DNA from: JALZDI01 sp965653225
GTDB lineage: Bacteria > Actinomycetota > Actinomycetes > Propionibacteriales > Nocardioidaceae
DNA length: 64,000 bases
Assembly (NCBI GenBank): GCA_965653225.1
Contig: CBFGZI010000001.1
Span: 1 to 64,000 of the forward strand
Reading direction: 5' to 3'
Part shown: piece by piece, positions 35,646 to 44,646 of the stretch
How the letters are laid out: each line of letters begins with the position of its first letter
Position numbering within the stretch: position 1 is the first letter of the stretch
Program-made: the position numbers and the translations under genes
The notes under the pieces: model-generated
Database searches by the model: none
What the model was told of the DNA's origin: nothing
The model's input: the letters and a program-made list of their open reading frames with translations, nothing else

Positions 35646-37553
35646 GTGGCCGGCAGGATCAACGAGGAGGACCTCGCGCTGGTGCGCGAGCGCGCCCGCA
35701 TCGACGAGGTCGTCTCCACGCACGTGACCCTGCGCCGCGCGGGCGGGGGCTCGCTGAAGGGCCTGTGCCCGTTCCACGACGAGAAGACGCCGTCGTTCCA
35801 CGTCACCCCGGCTCGCGGCTTCTGGCACTGTTTCGGCTGCCAGGAGGGCGGCGACGTCTTCGACTTCCTGATGCGGGTCGAGGGGCTCACGTTCACCGAC
35901 GCGGTCGAGCGGCTGGCCGGCCGCTACGGCGTACAGCTGCGCTACACCGAGCCGGAGGGCGGCGGCGTCACCGGTCCCCGGCGCGACCCCTCGCAGCGCC
36001 GCCGGCTGCTGGAGGCGCACCGGCAGGCCGCGGAGTTCTACGCCGAGCAGCTGGCCCGGTCGGCCGAGGCCAAGACCGGGCGGCAGTTCCTCGCCGACCG
36101 CGGGTTCGACCAGGAGGCGGCGCAGCGGTTCGGGGTCGGCTTCGCCCCGCGCAGCGGCGACGCGTTGTTCCGGCACCTGCGCCAGCAGGGCTTCTCCGAG
36201 GACGAGCTGGTCACCGGCGGGCTCGTCGGCCGGTCCGGCCGCGGGCCGTACGACCGCTTCCGCGGCCGGCTGCTGTGGCCGATCCGTGAGGTCAGTGGGG
36301 AGGTGGTCGGCTTCGGCGCCAGGCGGCTGTTCGACGACGACCGGATCGAGGCCAAGTACCTCAACACGCCCGAGTCGCCGATCTTCAAGAAGAGCCAGCT
36401 GCTCTACGGCGTCGACGGCGCCCGGCGCGAGATCGCCCGCCGCAAGCAGGCCGTGGTCGTCGAGGGCTACACCGACGTGATGGCCTGCCACCTTGCCGGC
36501 GTCGGCACTGCGGTCGCGACCTGCGGCACCGCCTTCGGCGAGGACCACGCACGCGTGCTGCGCCGGCTGCTGCTCGACCACGAGCAGTTCCGGGGCGAGA
36601 TCATCTTCACCTTCGACGGCGACGAGGCCGGCCAGCGGGCCGCTCTGCGGGCGTTCGAGGGCGACCAGCAGTTCGTCGCGCAGACCTACGTGGCCGTCGA
36701 GCCGGGCGGGCTCGACCCCTGCGACCTGCGGCTGCAGCACGGCGACGCCGCCGTACGGGAGCTGGTCGCGCGTCGGGTCCCGCTGTACCGGTTCGTGCTG
36801 CGCAACGTGCTGGAGCGCTACGACCTCGACCGCGCCGACGCCCGCGTCGACGCCACACGCGAGGCGGCGAGGCTGGTGTCGAGCGTGCGCGACCGGTCCA
36901 AGATCGACGCGTTCGCCCGCGAGCTGGCCGGCATGGTGGGCCTCGACGTCGACGAGGTGCGCGCGGAGGTACGGCAGGCGGTGGGACGGCGTGGGGAGCG
37001 TCAGGAGCGCCGTGCCGAGACATCGGCGGCCGGCCGGTCACGTCGGCCTGACGACAACGAGGCTCCGCGTCCCGATCTCGGCGACCCGAGGTTCGCCGCC
37101 GAACGCGAGGCGCTCCAGGTCGTGGTGCAGCACCCGCGGCTGGCGGTCGGGCGCTTCGAGGAGCTCGACGACGACGACTTCACCCATCCGACGCTCGCCG
37201 GCGTTCGCCGTGCGGTCGAGGCCGTCGGCGGACCGGGGAGCGCGGCCGGCGAAGACTGGGTGACCAGGCTGCGTGACAAGGCCGAGGACGAGCACGTGCA
37301 GTCCGCGTTGTCGGCGCTCGCGGTCGCGCCGCTGCGCGTACGCGGCGAGCCGGACGAGCGGGTCGCCGCGGCCTGGCTGGCGCGCCCCCAGGAGCTGTCC
37401 ATGCTGCGCCGGATCGAGCAGCTGAAGTCGCGGCTGCAGCGCACCAACCCGGTGGACGAGCAGGCCGCGTACAACCGGATGTTCGGTCAGCTGATGGCGC
37501 TCGAACAGCGCTGTCGGGAGCTTCGCGAGCGCATCATCGGTGGCGGTCTGTAG
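35646..37553 (+). CDS. dnaG: DNA primase DnaG
   Basis: 635 aa. CHC2 zinc domain (CPFHDEKTPSFHV ... FWHCFGCQEGG, about residues 41-66), catalytic core with TOPRIM motifs VVVEGYTDVMA and FTFDGDEAGQRAA, and a C-terminal helicase-interaction region (about 480-635). It synthesises RNA primers at the replication fork. The GTG start (VAGRINEEDLALV) matches the usual N-terminus. It is followed 160 bp later by a principal-type sigma factor gene, the ancient macromolecular-synthesis pairing dnaG-rpoD. Confidence 0.97.
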   Translation: MAGRINEEDLALVRERARIDEVVSTHVTLRRAGGGSLKGLCPFHDEKTPSFHVTPARGFWHCFGCQEGGDVFDFLMRVEGLTFTDAVERLAGRYGVQLRYTEPEGGGVTGPRRDPSQRRRLLEAHRQAAEFYAEQLARSAEAKTGRQFLADRGFDQEAAQRFGVGFAPRSGDALFRHLRQQGFSEDELVTGGLVGRSGRGPYDRFRGRLLWPIREVSGEVVGFGARRLFDDDRIEAKYLNTPESPIFKKSQLLYGVDGARREIARRKQAVVVEGYTDVMACHLAGVGTAVATCGTAFGEDHARVLRRLLLDHEQFRGEIIFTFDGDEAGQRAALRAFEGDQQFVAQTYVAVEPGGLDPCDLRLQHGDAAVRELVARRVPLYRFVLRNVLERYDLDRADARVDATREAARLVSSVRDRSKIDAFARELAGMVGLDVDEVRAEVRQAVGRRGERQERRAETSAAGRSRRPDDNEAPRPDLGDPRFAAEREALQVVVQHPRLAVGRFEELDDDDFTHPTLAGVRRAVEAVGGPGSAAGEDWVTRLRDKAEDEHVQSALSALAVAPLRVRGEPDERVAAAWLARPQELSMLRRIEQLKSRLQRTNPVDEQAAYNRMFGQLMALEQRCRELRERIIGGGL

Positions 37554-37713
37554 CCGCGCCGACACCCTTGGCGAGGGTGAAGCGCCCGCTTTGGCGCGAA
37601 ATGGAATCCCTAATCGGCACGACTTTCACCATGTTTAGGTAAAACGCTGCGCGAAGCGCACGCGCTCCGAGACACACTAATGCGCGAGGGGGCACCAGGG
37701 TGAGGGAGTACGC

Positions 37714-38775
37714 ATGTCGGCAGCGCTTCAGGGACCGCCGAACATCAACGGAGCAAGACACCGGTCGGCGCGCACGCAGCCGACCGTACCGCGGCCGCAG
37801 GTAGCCAGGCTGTCCAACGGCAGCAACGGTGTCGTACACGGACGCACCGAGTCCGCCGCGGGCGAACATGGTGTCTCCAGCGACCTGATGCGGGTGTACC
37901 TGCACGAGATCGGCCGGATCCCCCTCCTGACCGCCGAGCAGGAGGTCGACATCGCCCGCAAGATCGAGGCCGGTCTGCTCGCGGACGAGTCGCTGATGCA
38001 CGGCGTCGAGGCCGACGACGAGGACGACCTGCGACTGCTGGTGGCTCTCGGCGAAGAGGCGCGCCAGACCCTCATCCAGTCCAACCTGCGGCTCGTGGTG
38101 GCGATGGCCAAGCGCTACACCGGCCACGGCCTGTCGATGCTCGACCTGGTACAGGAGGGCAACCTCGGCCTCATGCGCGCCGTGGAGAAGTTCGACTACA
38201 AGCGCGGGTTCAAGTTCTCCACCTACGCGACGTGGTGGATCCGGCAGTCGATCTCCCGTGCAATCGCCGACCAGGGCCGCACGATCCGCATCCCGGTACA
38301 CGTCGTCGAGGCGGTGCAGCGCGCGGTGCGGCTGCAACGCCGCATGTTCCAGGACCTCGGCCGGCTGCCCACCCTCGACGAGCTCGCGCTCGAGCTGGAC
38401 GTGACCGTCGAACGGGCGCGCGACCTGCTGCTGTGGGCCGCCGACCCGGTGTCGCTGGACAGCGCCGTCGGTGACGGCGCCGACGGCGTGCTCGCCGACC
38501 TGGTCTCCGACGACGAGGCGACGAGCGTGCTGGAGAGCGTCTCCGACGAGTTCATCCGCGGCGACGTGGCCACCGCGCTTGCCTGCCTGGGCGAGCGGGA
38601 GCGCTCCATCATCGCGATGCGGTTCGGCCTGCACGACGGCCAGCCGCGCACGTTGGAAGAGCTCGGCGCGCTGTTCGGGGTGACCCGCGAGCGCGTGCGC
38701 CAGATCGAGGTCAAGGCGCTGGAGAAGCTGCGTCGCGACCCGCGCGCGGAGATGCTGGTCGAGTACCTCCGCTGA
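37714..38775 (+). CDS. Sigma-70 factor, principal/group 2 type
   Basis: 353 aa. Region 1.2 (SSDLMRVYLHEIGRIPLLT), region 2 (LDLVQEGNLGLMRAVEKFD, then FSTYATWWIRQSISRAI), region 3 and region 4.2 (LEELGALFGVTRERVRQIE) are complete. The acidic region 1.1 and spacer of a full RpoD are missing, so it is probably a group 2 factor (HrdB/SigB-like) rather than the housekeeping one. The 160-bp leader is AT-rich by local standards (37600-37650) and probably carries its promoter. RBS GGGAG precedes the ATG. Confidence 0.93.
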   Translation: MSAALQGPPNINGARHRSARTQPTVPRPQVARLSNGSNGVVHGRTESAAGEHGVSSDLMRVYLHEIGRIPLLTAEQEVDIARKIEAGLLADESLMHGVEADDEDDLRLLVALGEEARQTLIQSNLRLVVAMAKRYTGHGLSMLDLVQEGNLGLMRAVEKFDYKRGFKFSTYATWWIRQSISRAIADQGRTIRIPVHVVEAVQRAVRLQRRMFQDLGRLPTLDELALELDVTVERARDLLLWAADPVSLDSAVGDGADGVLADLVSDDEATSVLESVSDEFIRGDVATALACLGERERSIIAMRFGLHDGQPRTLEELGALFGVTRERVRQIEVKALEKLRRDPRAEMLVEYLR

Positions 38776-38804
38776 CCCTTCCCGGCGTACGTCATCATGG
38801 TGGC

Positions 38805-39326
38805 GTGCGCTTCCCCCATCCGACCCGCTCGAGCCTGCCCAAGGAGACGGCGCGGCGCCTGCCGCTGGAGCCGGGGGAGTCCCCGCTGGCCGCGTCCGCG
38901 GACCGTGAGGGCCGGTGGTACGTCGGGACCGCCCGCGCGCTGCTCGTACCCGACCAGGACGGTTGGCGGCGCGTGCCGTGGGAGACGGTCGAGCGCGCGA
39001 CCTGGGACCGCGAGAACGAGCACCTTATCGTCATCGAGACAGCCGACTTCGGCCAGCCGCAGCCTTCCTACCGGGCGGCGCTTCCGGACCCCGAGAGGCT
39101 ACTGGAGCTGATCCGGGAGCGGGTGACCGCCTCGATCGTGATCAAGTTCTTCGAGCCCGTCGAGGGCAAGCGGGGGATCACCGTGTCGGGTCGGCGCTCA
39201 CCGCACAGCGACGACGAGGTGGTGTGGTCGGTGCTGGTCGACCCGGGGCTCGACGAGCGGTCGCCGGAGGTACGTGCGGCGTCCGAGCGGGCGCTCGCCG
39301 CGGCGCGGTCCGAGCTCGGCCTGTGA
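38805..39326 (+). CDS. Conserved actinobacterial hypothetical protein
   Basis: 173 aa. Soluble and charged, with a beta-rich N-terminal half (RWYVGTARALLVPDQDGWRRVPWETVERATWD) reminiscent of PH-like domains, and a helical C-terminus (SPEVRAASERALAAARSELGL). No catalytic motif or signal is seen. The GTG at 38805 is 30 bp after the sigma factor stop, so co-transcription is likely. Orthologues are expected near dnaG/sigma in related genera, but the role is unknown. Confidence 0.7.
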   Translation: MRFPHPTRSSLPKETARRLPLEPGESPLAASADREGRWYVGTARALLVPDQDGWRRVPWETVERATWDRENEHLIVIETADFGQPQPSYRAALPDPERLLELIRERVTASIVIKFFEPVEGKRGITVSGRRSPHSDDEVVWSVLVDPGLDERSPEVRAASERALAAARSELGL

Positions 39327-39444
39327 TCCCGCGGAACGAGACCCGTCCGTGACCTTCTGTTCGAACTAGGCATGATTTGTCGTTCCCTTCTGCTCGCGGA
39401 CCGTTATCCTGCTGCGGTCGCGACATGAAGTCTGGAGATTCGCC

Positions 39445-40278
39445 TTGGCCACGCCTGATACGTCCCCTGTCCCGCAGGCCATGACCAGAGGGTCCCGCGA
39501 GACCGGCGAGCCGCTGATCAAGTTCGAGAAGGTCGTGAAGCGTTTCGGCGACCTCACCGTCCTGCAGGACCTCGACTTCAACGTCGCGCCCGGTGAGCGC
39601 GTCACGCTGATCGGGCCCAGCGGCTCGGGCAAGACCACGATCCTGCGGCTGCTGATGACGCTGGAGTCCCTCACCGGCGGCCGCATCTGGGTGGACAACC
39701 AGCCGCTGTGGCACATGTACAAGGGCGACCAGCTGGTCCCCGCAAACGAGAAGCATCTCCGGCAGGTGCGGCGCAAGATCGGGATGGTCTTCCAGCAGTT
39801 CAACCTGTTCCCGAACATGAGCGTGCTGCGCAACGTCACCGAGGCGCCGATCCACGTACTCGGCAAGAGCAAGGACGAGGCCGAGGCGTCCGCTCGCGAG
39901 CTCCTCGACCGCGTCGGGCTGAAGCAGAAGGCAGACGCCCATCCCACCCAGCTGTCCGGTGGTCAGCAGCAGCGCGTGGCGATCGCCCGCGCGCTCGCCA
40001 TGGAGCCGAAGGTGCTGCTGCTCGACGAGGTCACCTCTGCGCTCGACCCCGAGCTGGTGGCCGGTGTGCTCAACGTGCTCCGCGAGATCGCGGAGACCAC
40101 CGACATCACCATGCTGATCGTCACCCACGAGATGCACTTCGCCCGCGACGTCTCGCACAAGGTGATGATGTTCGACAGTGGCCAGGTCGTGGAGTCGGGA
40201 CCGCCGGACAAGATCTTCACCGACCCCGACCACGAGCGCACCAAGCGCTTCCTCAAGGCCGTGCTCGAGGACCGCTGA
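39445..40278 (+). CDS. Polar amino acid/ectoine-type ABC transporter ATP-binding protein (EhuA-like), orphan
   Basis: 277 aa. Walker A GPSGSGKTT, Q-loop region GMVFQQFNLFPNMSVL, signature QLSGGQQQR, Walker B VLLLDEV and H-loop VTHEM are intact. The insertion WHMYKGDQLVPANEKHL is typical of EhuA, the ectoine/hydroxyectoine importer ATPase. No permease or binding protein gene is nearby, so it must serve a transporter encoded elsewhere or be a remnant. The TTG at 39445 with GGAG 9 nt upstream is the start; an internal ATG lies 12 codons later. Immediately downstream is tRNA-Asn. Confidence 0.87.
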   Translation: MATPDTSPVPQAMTRGSRETGEPLIKFEKVVKRFGDLTVLQDLDFNVAPGERVTLIGPSGSGKTTILRLLMTLESLTGGRIWVDNQPLWHMYKGDQLVPANEKHLRQVRRKIGMVFQQFNLFPNMSVLRNVTEAPIHVLGKSKDEAEASARELLDRVGLKQKADAHPTQLSGGQQQRVAIARALAMEPKVLLLDEVTSALDPELVAGVLNVLREIAETTDITMLIVTHEMHFARDVSHKVMMFDSGQVVESGPPDKIFTDPDHERTKRFLKAVLEDR

Positions 40279-40361
40279 GTTTCGGAGTTGGTTTCGTCTG
40301 GGTTCGCGGCGCTTGCTACCCTGTGCAGGCTGCCCGGGCACGGCCCGGACAGGCGCAGCAG

Positions 40362-40437
<76 letters not shown>

Positions 40438-40566
40438 TCTTCGCAGGTCACAGGCCATGTGAGACGTGCCGATGTGCCTGCCTGACCGAGCAATACCCAT
40501 GTGGGCATTCCGCCGGCCCCTTGTTCGGTAGCACCCTGAAGCAGCGGGAAGACCACGAGGGTGAAT

Positions 40567-40584
40567 GGCGGCGGCCCAGCCGCC
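40567..40584 (-). terminator. Hairpin downstream of the GntR regulator
   Basis: GGCGGC (40567-40572) and GCCGCC (40579-40584) pair around a 6-nt loop, 20 bp beyond the regulator's stop on the minus strand. No T-run is visible. The rest of 40438-40603 holds no gene. Confidence 0.35.
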
Positions 40585-40603
40585 CCTGGGGCCGGTCGGC
40601 GGT

Positions 40604-41350
40604 CTAGCCTCGTCCCTTCACCCGAGAGGCTGTGCGCTTGAGATGAGCGGTCATGACTGCCCGAGCCGCCTCGACGTCGCGCGAGCGGATGGCATCGACG
40701 TACTCCCGGTGCTCCCGGACGCCGCGTCGGCCCATCAGCGGCGCCGCGGTCTTGGCCTCCAGCAATGACATGAGCAGGGGCCCGTGGAAGGAGTGAACGA
40801 TCATCTCGATCGCCGGATTGTGGGTACAGGCGGCGACTCGGACGTGGAAGGCGGCGGAGTCGGACATCGTGTAGGTGCCCTCCTTGAGTGCCTTCTCGCC
40901 GGACCGGACGAGCTCGTCGAGCTCGTCGATATCCGTCTCCGTCGCCCGTTCGATGACCAGCGGCAGGATGCCGAGCTCGAAGACCATCCGGGCCTCGGTC
41001 GCGTCGGCGGCGGTGATGGGGGAGAGGGAGATGAGGTCGGCCAGCCCCTCACCGAGACGGTCGCTCGTGGGGGTGGTCACGAAAGCCCCACCGCGCGCCC
41101 CGACCCGCACCTGGACCATGCCGCTGGCCTCGAGCACCCGCAGTGCCTCCCGTACGGTCACCCGGCTGACCCCGAACCGCTCGCAGAGGTCGCGCTCGCT
41201 GGGCAACCGGTCGCCCGGCTTGAGTCGGCCGTTGCGGACCAGGAGCCGAATCTGCTCGACGATCACCTGCGAGGCGCGGTCCACCGACACGCGGCTGAAC
41301 ATCTGGTCCGACGAGAGTCCGCTGTCGTCGGCTCGTGTCGTGTTCACCAT
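40604..41350 (-). CDS. GntR-family (FadR/FCD subgroup) transcriptional regulator
   Basis: 248 aa. The N-terminal winged helix has LPSERDLCERFGVSRVTVREALRVLE. The C-terminal FCD domain carries the usual Asp/His metal-ligand positions (SAAFHVRVAACTH, REHREYVDAIRS, MTAHL). The start at 41350 (MVNTTRADD) follows AAAGAG; further upstream in-frame sequence is not needed. It is divergent from the ABC importer operon. Six FadR-type operator-like sequences across the following 20 kb make it the likely local regulator, with an aromatic or dicarboxylic intermediate as ligand (inference). Confidence 0.92.
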   Translation of the reverse strand: MVNTTRADDSGLSSDQMFSRVSVDRASQVIVEQIRLLVRNGRLKPGDRLPSERDLCERFGVSRVTVREALRVLEASGMVQVRVGARGGAFVTTPTSDRLGEGLADLISLSPITAADATEARMVFELGILPLVIERATETDIDELDELVRSGEKALKEGTYTMSDSAAFHVRVAACTHNPAIEMIVHSFHGPLLMSLLEAKTAAPLMGRRGVREHREYVDAIRSRDVEAARAVMTAHLKRTASRVKGRG

Positions 41351-41557
41351 TCGCACTCTTTCAGATCGTCGCAGGAGAAGGCGCCGGATGTCCTGGATGA
41401 CCCGGCGTTTCGGCTGAGCCACCCGAGAACAGGCTAACAGTCAGTCCTTCGGGCTCGGGGCATTCGCGGGTGCACCGACCAACGCCCCACCGCCCGCCCA
41501 GCATGATTCCGCCTGCAGGGGTTTATTCGATCTCCGGTCTTGTGATAGACATCTCTC

Positions 41558-41586
41558 GTGGTTAGACCTTAAGACCTAAATACCAC
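41558..41586. promoter_or_regulatory. GntR operator candidate between regulator and importer
   Basis: TGGTTAGACCT (41559-41569) fits the TGGYCWRACCA element found at five other cluster positions. It sits in a 29-bp stretch with GTGGT/ACCAC ends and a repeated AGACCTNA. A TTGTGA at 41540-41545 could be the -35 of the importer promoter, placing the element over the -10. The rest of the 41351-41674 gap carries no gene. Confidence 0.55.
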
Positions 41587-41674
41587 TCCCCCGCCGGGGA
41601 AGGACGACGCGGCTCGGATGTCGTTCCCCGCGGAGACTCACCTGCTGAGCCGCACCCAGACACCGGAGACAAGG

Positions 41675-42811
41675 ATGCCGAATCGACGGTCACCAAGAGT
41701 CATCAGAAACACCGGCGCGCGATTCGCCGCGGTCCTGTTGGCCGCCGGCCTCGCCGCCGCCTGCGGGGGGTCACCGACGAGTTCGGACGCTGGGCAGTCT
41801 GCGCAGGGTCCCACGGACGCCGAGAAGGTGTACGCCCAGCTGGGGAACCTTCCGGACAGCAAGCAGCACGCGGCGCTGGTCAAGCAGGCGACCGACGAGG
41901 GCGCCCTGACGGTCTATACGTCGATGGACCCTGATGTCGCCGAAACGGTCGTCGGTGCGTTCGAGGACGCCTATGACATCGACGTCAGTCTCTACCGGTC
42001 CGACTCCGAGACCGTCATCCAGCGCGTGCTGCAGGAGCAGGAGGCCGGGTTCTACGGAAACGACGTCGTCGAGACGGACATGGCCGAGATGCTGAACATG
42101 GATAAGGAGGGTTTGATGTCACCCCTCCAGGGTCCGGCGCGCGACGGGGTGGTCGACGTAGGCAAGTTCGACAACTGGACGGCGACGAGGTTCAACGTGT
42201 TCGAGCCGAGCTGGAACACCAAGCTGGTCAAGCCCAGCGAAGCGCCCACCAGCTGGGAGGATCTCGCTGACCCCAAGTGGAACGGCAAGCTCTCGATGGA
42301 GCTGGAGGACTACGACTGGTACGGCACTCTGCATGACTACTTCGTGTCACAGGGCATGACCGACGAGCAGGCCGACAAGATCTTCGAGGAGATGGCCGAC
42401 GGCGCCAAGATCGTCAAGGGCCACACGACCCAGGGGGAACTCCTATCCGCGGGTCAGTTCTCTCTGGTGGCCTCGAACTACAGCTACATCACCGAGACCA
42501 ACGCAGCCGAGGGTGCACCGGTCGACGACCAGCCGTACGTCGAGCCCGCCATTCCCCGGGCCAACGGCATCGGGCTGATGAAGCACGCGCAGCACCCAGC
42601 GGCCGCGATGCTGTTCGCCGACTGGCTGCTCACCGACGGCCAGAAGGTGATGGTCAAGCTCGGGCTCACGCCCTCGATGGCGAGCATGCATCCCTTCCAG
42701 GGTGAGAACGTGGTCCCGGTCGACTCCGACAAGCTGCTCAAGGAGGGCGACAAGTGGAGCAAGGAGTACGAGCAGATCGTTGAGCACGGGAAGGAGGTCG
42801 ATACCGACTAG
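41675..42811 (+). CDS. ABC transporter substrate-binding lipoprotein, Fe3+/organic-acid PBP2 type
   Basis: 378 aa. Lipoprotein signal with lipobox LAAACGG (Cys about residue 29). The mature part begins with the class F/PBP2 pattern (GALTVYTSMDPDVAETVVGAFEDAYDIDVSLYRS) of FbpA/AfuA-like iron and 2-aminoethylphosphonate binding proteins; WEDLADPKWNGKLSME is another typical block. FbpA-type tyrosine pairs are not obvious near the C-terminus, and the catabolic context suggests an organic acid rather than ferric iron. The ATG at 41675 follows GGAG by 6 nt; an upstream ATG at 41618 is less likely. Confidence 0.88.
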   Translation: MPNRRSPRVIRNTGARFAAVLLAAGLAAACGGSPTSSDAGQSAQGPTDAEKVYAQLGNLPDSKQHAALVKQATDEGALTVYTSMDPDVAETVVGAFEDAYDIDVSLYRSDSETVIQRVLQEQEAGFYGNDVVETDMAEMLNMDKEGLMSPLQGPARDGVVDVGKFDNWTATRFNVFEPSWNTKLVKPSEAPTSWEDLADPKWNGKLSMELEDYDWYGTLHDYFVSQGMTDEQADKIFEEMADGAKIVKGHTTQGELLSAGQFSLVASNYSYITETNAAEGAPVDDQPYVEPAIPRANGIGLMKHAQHPAAAMLFADWLLTDGQKVMVKLGLTPSMASMHPFQGENVVPVDSDKLLKEGDKWSKEYEQIVEHGKEVDTD

Positions 42812-42838
42812 TGACGGACGCTGCCCGTCCCCCTAGCA

Positions 42839-42857
42839 GTTCGCGCGGCACGCGAAC
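42839..42857 (+). terminator. Intra-operon hairpin after the binding-protein gene
   Basis: GTTCGCG (42839-42845) and CGCGAAC (42851-42857) pair around CGGCA. It lies between the binding-protein stop and the permease RBS, where such stems commonly stabilise the upstream message or reduce read-through so that the binding protein is made in excess. Confidence 0.45.
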
Positions 42858-42875
42858 AGAGAGGTACTGATCTGT

Positions 42876-44603
42876 ATGGCGACGGCGGAGTCGACAGCCC
42901 CGTCTGTCTGGTCGCGCAGGCTGGCCACCGGCCTGCGCGGCCTGCTGACCCCCAAGGCGCTCATCCTGCTGGCGGTCACGGGTGTCATCGCCTACCTGGC
43001 GCTGGTGCCCCTGTACTACCTGCTGTGGGGCACGTTCTTCGGGGACCAGGGCTTCACGCTGGGCGGCTTCGCTCGGGCCTACGGCGACGGACAGATGGGC
43101 GAGCTGATCTTCAACTCGCTCTCGTTCGCCTTCGGTGCCGCGGTCATCTCCCTGGTGGTCGGCACGGGCCTGGCCTACCTCAACGTGCGCACCGACGTGC
43201 CGTTCAAGGGACTGTTCTTCGCCGCATCGATGATCCCGCTCATCATCCCGGGCATCCTGTACACCTTCTCCTGGATCCTGCTGGCCAGCCCCCAGATCGG
43301 CCTGCTCAACGCCGCGGTGAAGCCGGTCCTCGGTGGCAGTCCACTGGACGTGTTCTCGATCTGGGGCATGGCGTGGGTGGAGGGCCTGCATCTGAGCCCG
43401 CTCGTGTTCCTGCTGATGGTTGCCGCCTTCCGGTCGATGGACCCCGCGTTGGAGGAGTCGGCGCTGATGTCGGGCGCTAGCCGGTGGACGGTGTTCCGCC
43501 GGGTCACACTCCCTCTGGCCCGCCCGGCCATCGTCGCCGCGGTGCTGGTCATGGTGGTCCGCAGCCTCGAGAGCTTCGAGGTCCCGGCCCTGTTGGGGCT
43601 GCAGAACGGCATCTTCGTCTTCACCAGCCGGATCTACTTCACCCTGCACAGTTTCCCGCCGGACCTGCAGGCTGCGGGTGCGCTCGCGACCGGGTTGTTG
43701 CTGTTCGCCGCTGTGGGCGTGTTGCTGAGCAGCCGGCTCGGGAAAGGTCGCAGCTTCCAGACGGTGACGGGCAAGGGGTTCCGTCCACGGCGGATGGAGC
43801 TCGGCCGGCTGCGTTGGGTGATGGGCGGTGGCGTCATCGTGTACTTCATCCTGACCGTCGCGGCCCCGCTGGTGGTGCTCGTCTACAGCTCGCTGCTGCC
43901 GTTCTATCAGCCTCCCAGTGCGGGCGTGTTCAAGTCGATGGGGCTGGAGAACTACGCCGAGCTGCTGGACGACGACACCGCGATGACGGCACTGAAGAAC
44001 TCGCTGATCCTGGGCGTGGGGACGGCGACGCTGGTGATGCTGTTCATGGCCGTGGCCGCGTGGATGGTGGTCCGCTCACGTGTTCCGGGTCGCCAGGTCG
44101 TCGACCAGCTCGCGTTCACCCCGCTGGTGATCCCCGGTCTGGTGCTCGGTCTCGCGCTGGCGTTCGTCTATCTGCGTAGCCCGGTGCCGATCTACGGCAC
44201 GTTGTTCATCCTGCTGATCGCGTACTGCACGCGGTACCTGCCCTACGGGATGCGCTACGCCGTCACGTCCATGCAGCAGATCTCCGGTGAGCTCGAAGAG
44301 TCGGCCCAGGCCTGCGGGGCCTCCTGGTGGCAGTCCTTCCGTCGAGTGCTGCTACCTCTGCTGTCGCCCGGGTTGATCGCTGGCTGGGTCTACATCCTCG
44401 TGGTGTCCTTCCGCGAGCTCTCCAGCTCGATCCTGCTGTATAGCCCGGGTAACGAGGTGCTCTCGATCCTGATCTGGGAGCAGTACGTCAACGGAGACTT
44501 CCCCGTGCTTTCCGCGCTCGGCGTCGTCATGGTGCTGACGCTGGTCGTGCTGGTCGGGATCGCGTACAAGGTCGGCGCACGGGTCGGGCTGAAAGAGGAC
44601 TGA
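42876..44603 (+). CDS. ABC transporter permease, two fused permease domains (FbpB-like)
   Basis: 575 aa with about twelve transmembrane segments. The EAA coupling motif appears twice: ESALMSGASRWTVFRRVTL (about residues 194-212) and ESAQACGASWWQSFRRVLL (about 473-491), so it is a tandem fusion and one chain can form the whole channel. This architecture is typical of Fe3+/thiamine/phosphonate-type importers. Its order between the binding protein and ATPase genes defines a complete importer. Confidence 0.93.
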   Translation: MATAESTAPSVWSRRLATGLRGLLTPKALILLAVTGVIAYLALVPLYYLLWGTFFGDQGFTLGGFARAYGDGQMGELIFNSLSFAFGAAVISLVVGTGLAYLNVRTDVPFKGLFFAASMIPLIIPGILYTFSWILLASPQIGLLNAAVKPVLGGSPLDVFSIWGMAWVEGLHLSPLVFLLMVAAFRSMDPALEESALMSGASRWTVFRRVTLPLARPAIVAAVLVMVVRSLESFEVPALLGLQNGIFVFTSRIYFTLHSFPPDLQAAGALATGLLLFAAVGVLLSSRLGKGRSFQTVTGKGFRPRRMELGRLRWVMGGGVIVYFILTVAAPLVVLVYSSLLPFYQPPSAGVFKSMGLENYAELLDDDTAMTALKNSLILGVGTATLVMLFMAVAAWMVVRSRVPGRQVVDQLAFTPLVIPGLVLGLALAFVYLRSPVPIYGTLFILLIAYCTRYLPYGMRYAVTSMQQISGELEESAQACGASWWQSFRRVLLPLLSPGLIAGWVYILVVSFRELSSSILLYSPGNEVLSILIWEQYVNGDFPVLSALGVVMVLTLVVLVGIAYKVGARVGLKED

Positions 44604-44646
44604 GTACGGCGTCGCCGGTTGTTCGGCGCCAGGAATGGAGCGACGG

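Noticed and set aside
34053..36740. Nearly 900-codon minus-strand frame over the ferredoxin reductase and dnaG
   Set aside because: Shadow of two plus-strand genes with complete motifs.
37591..37641. Specific promoter for the sigma factor gene
   Set aside because: TTGGCG/TAATCG are too close and TAGGTA lacks a matching -35; nothing could be assigned with confidence.
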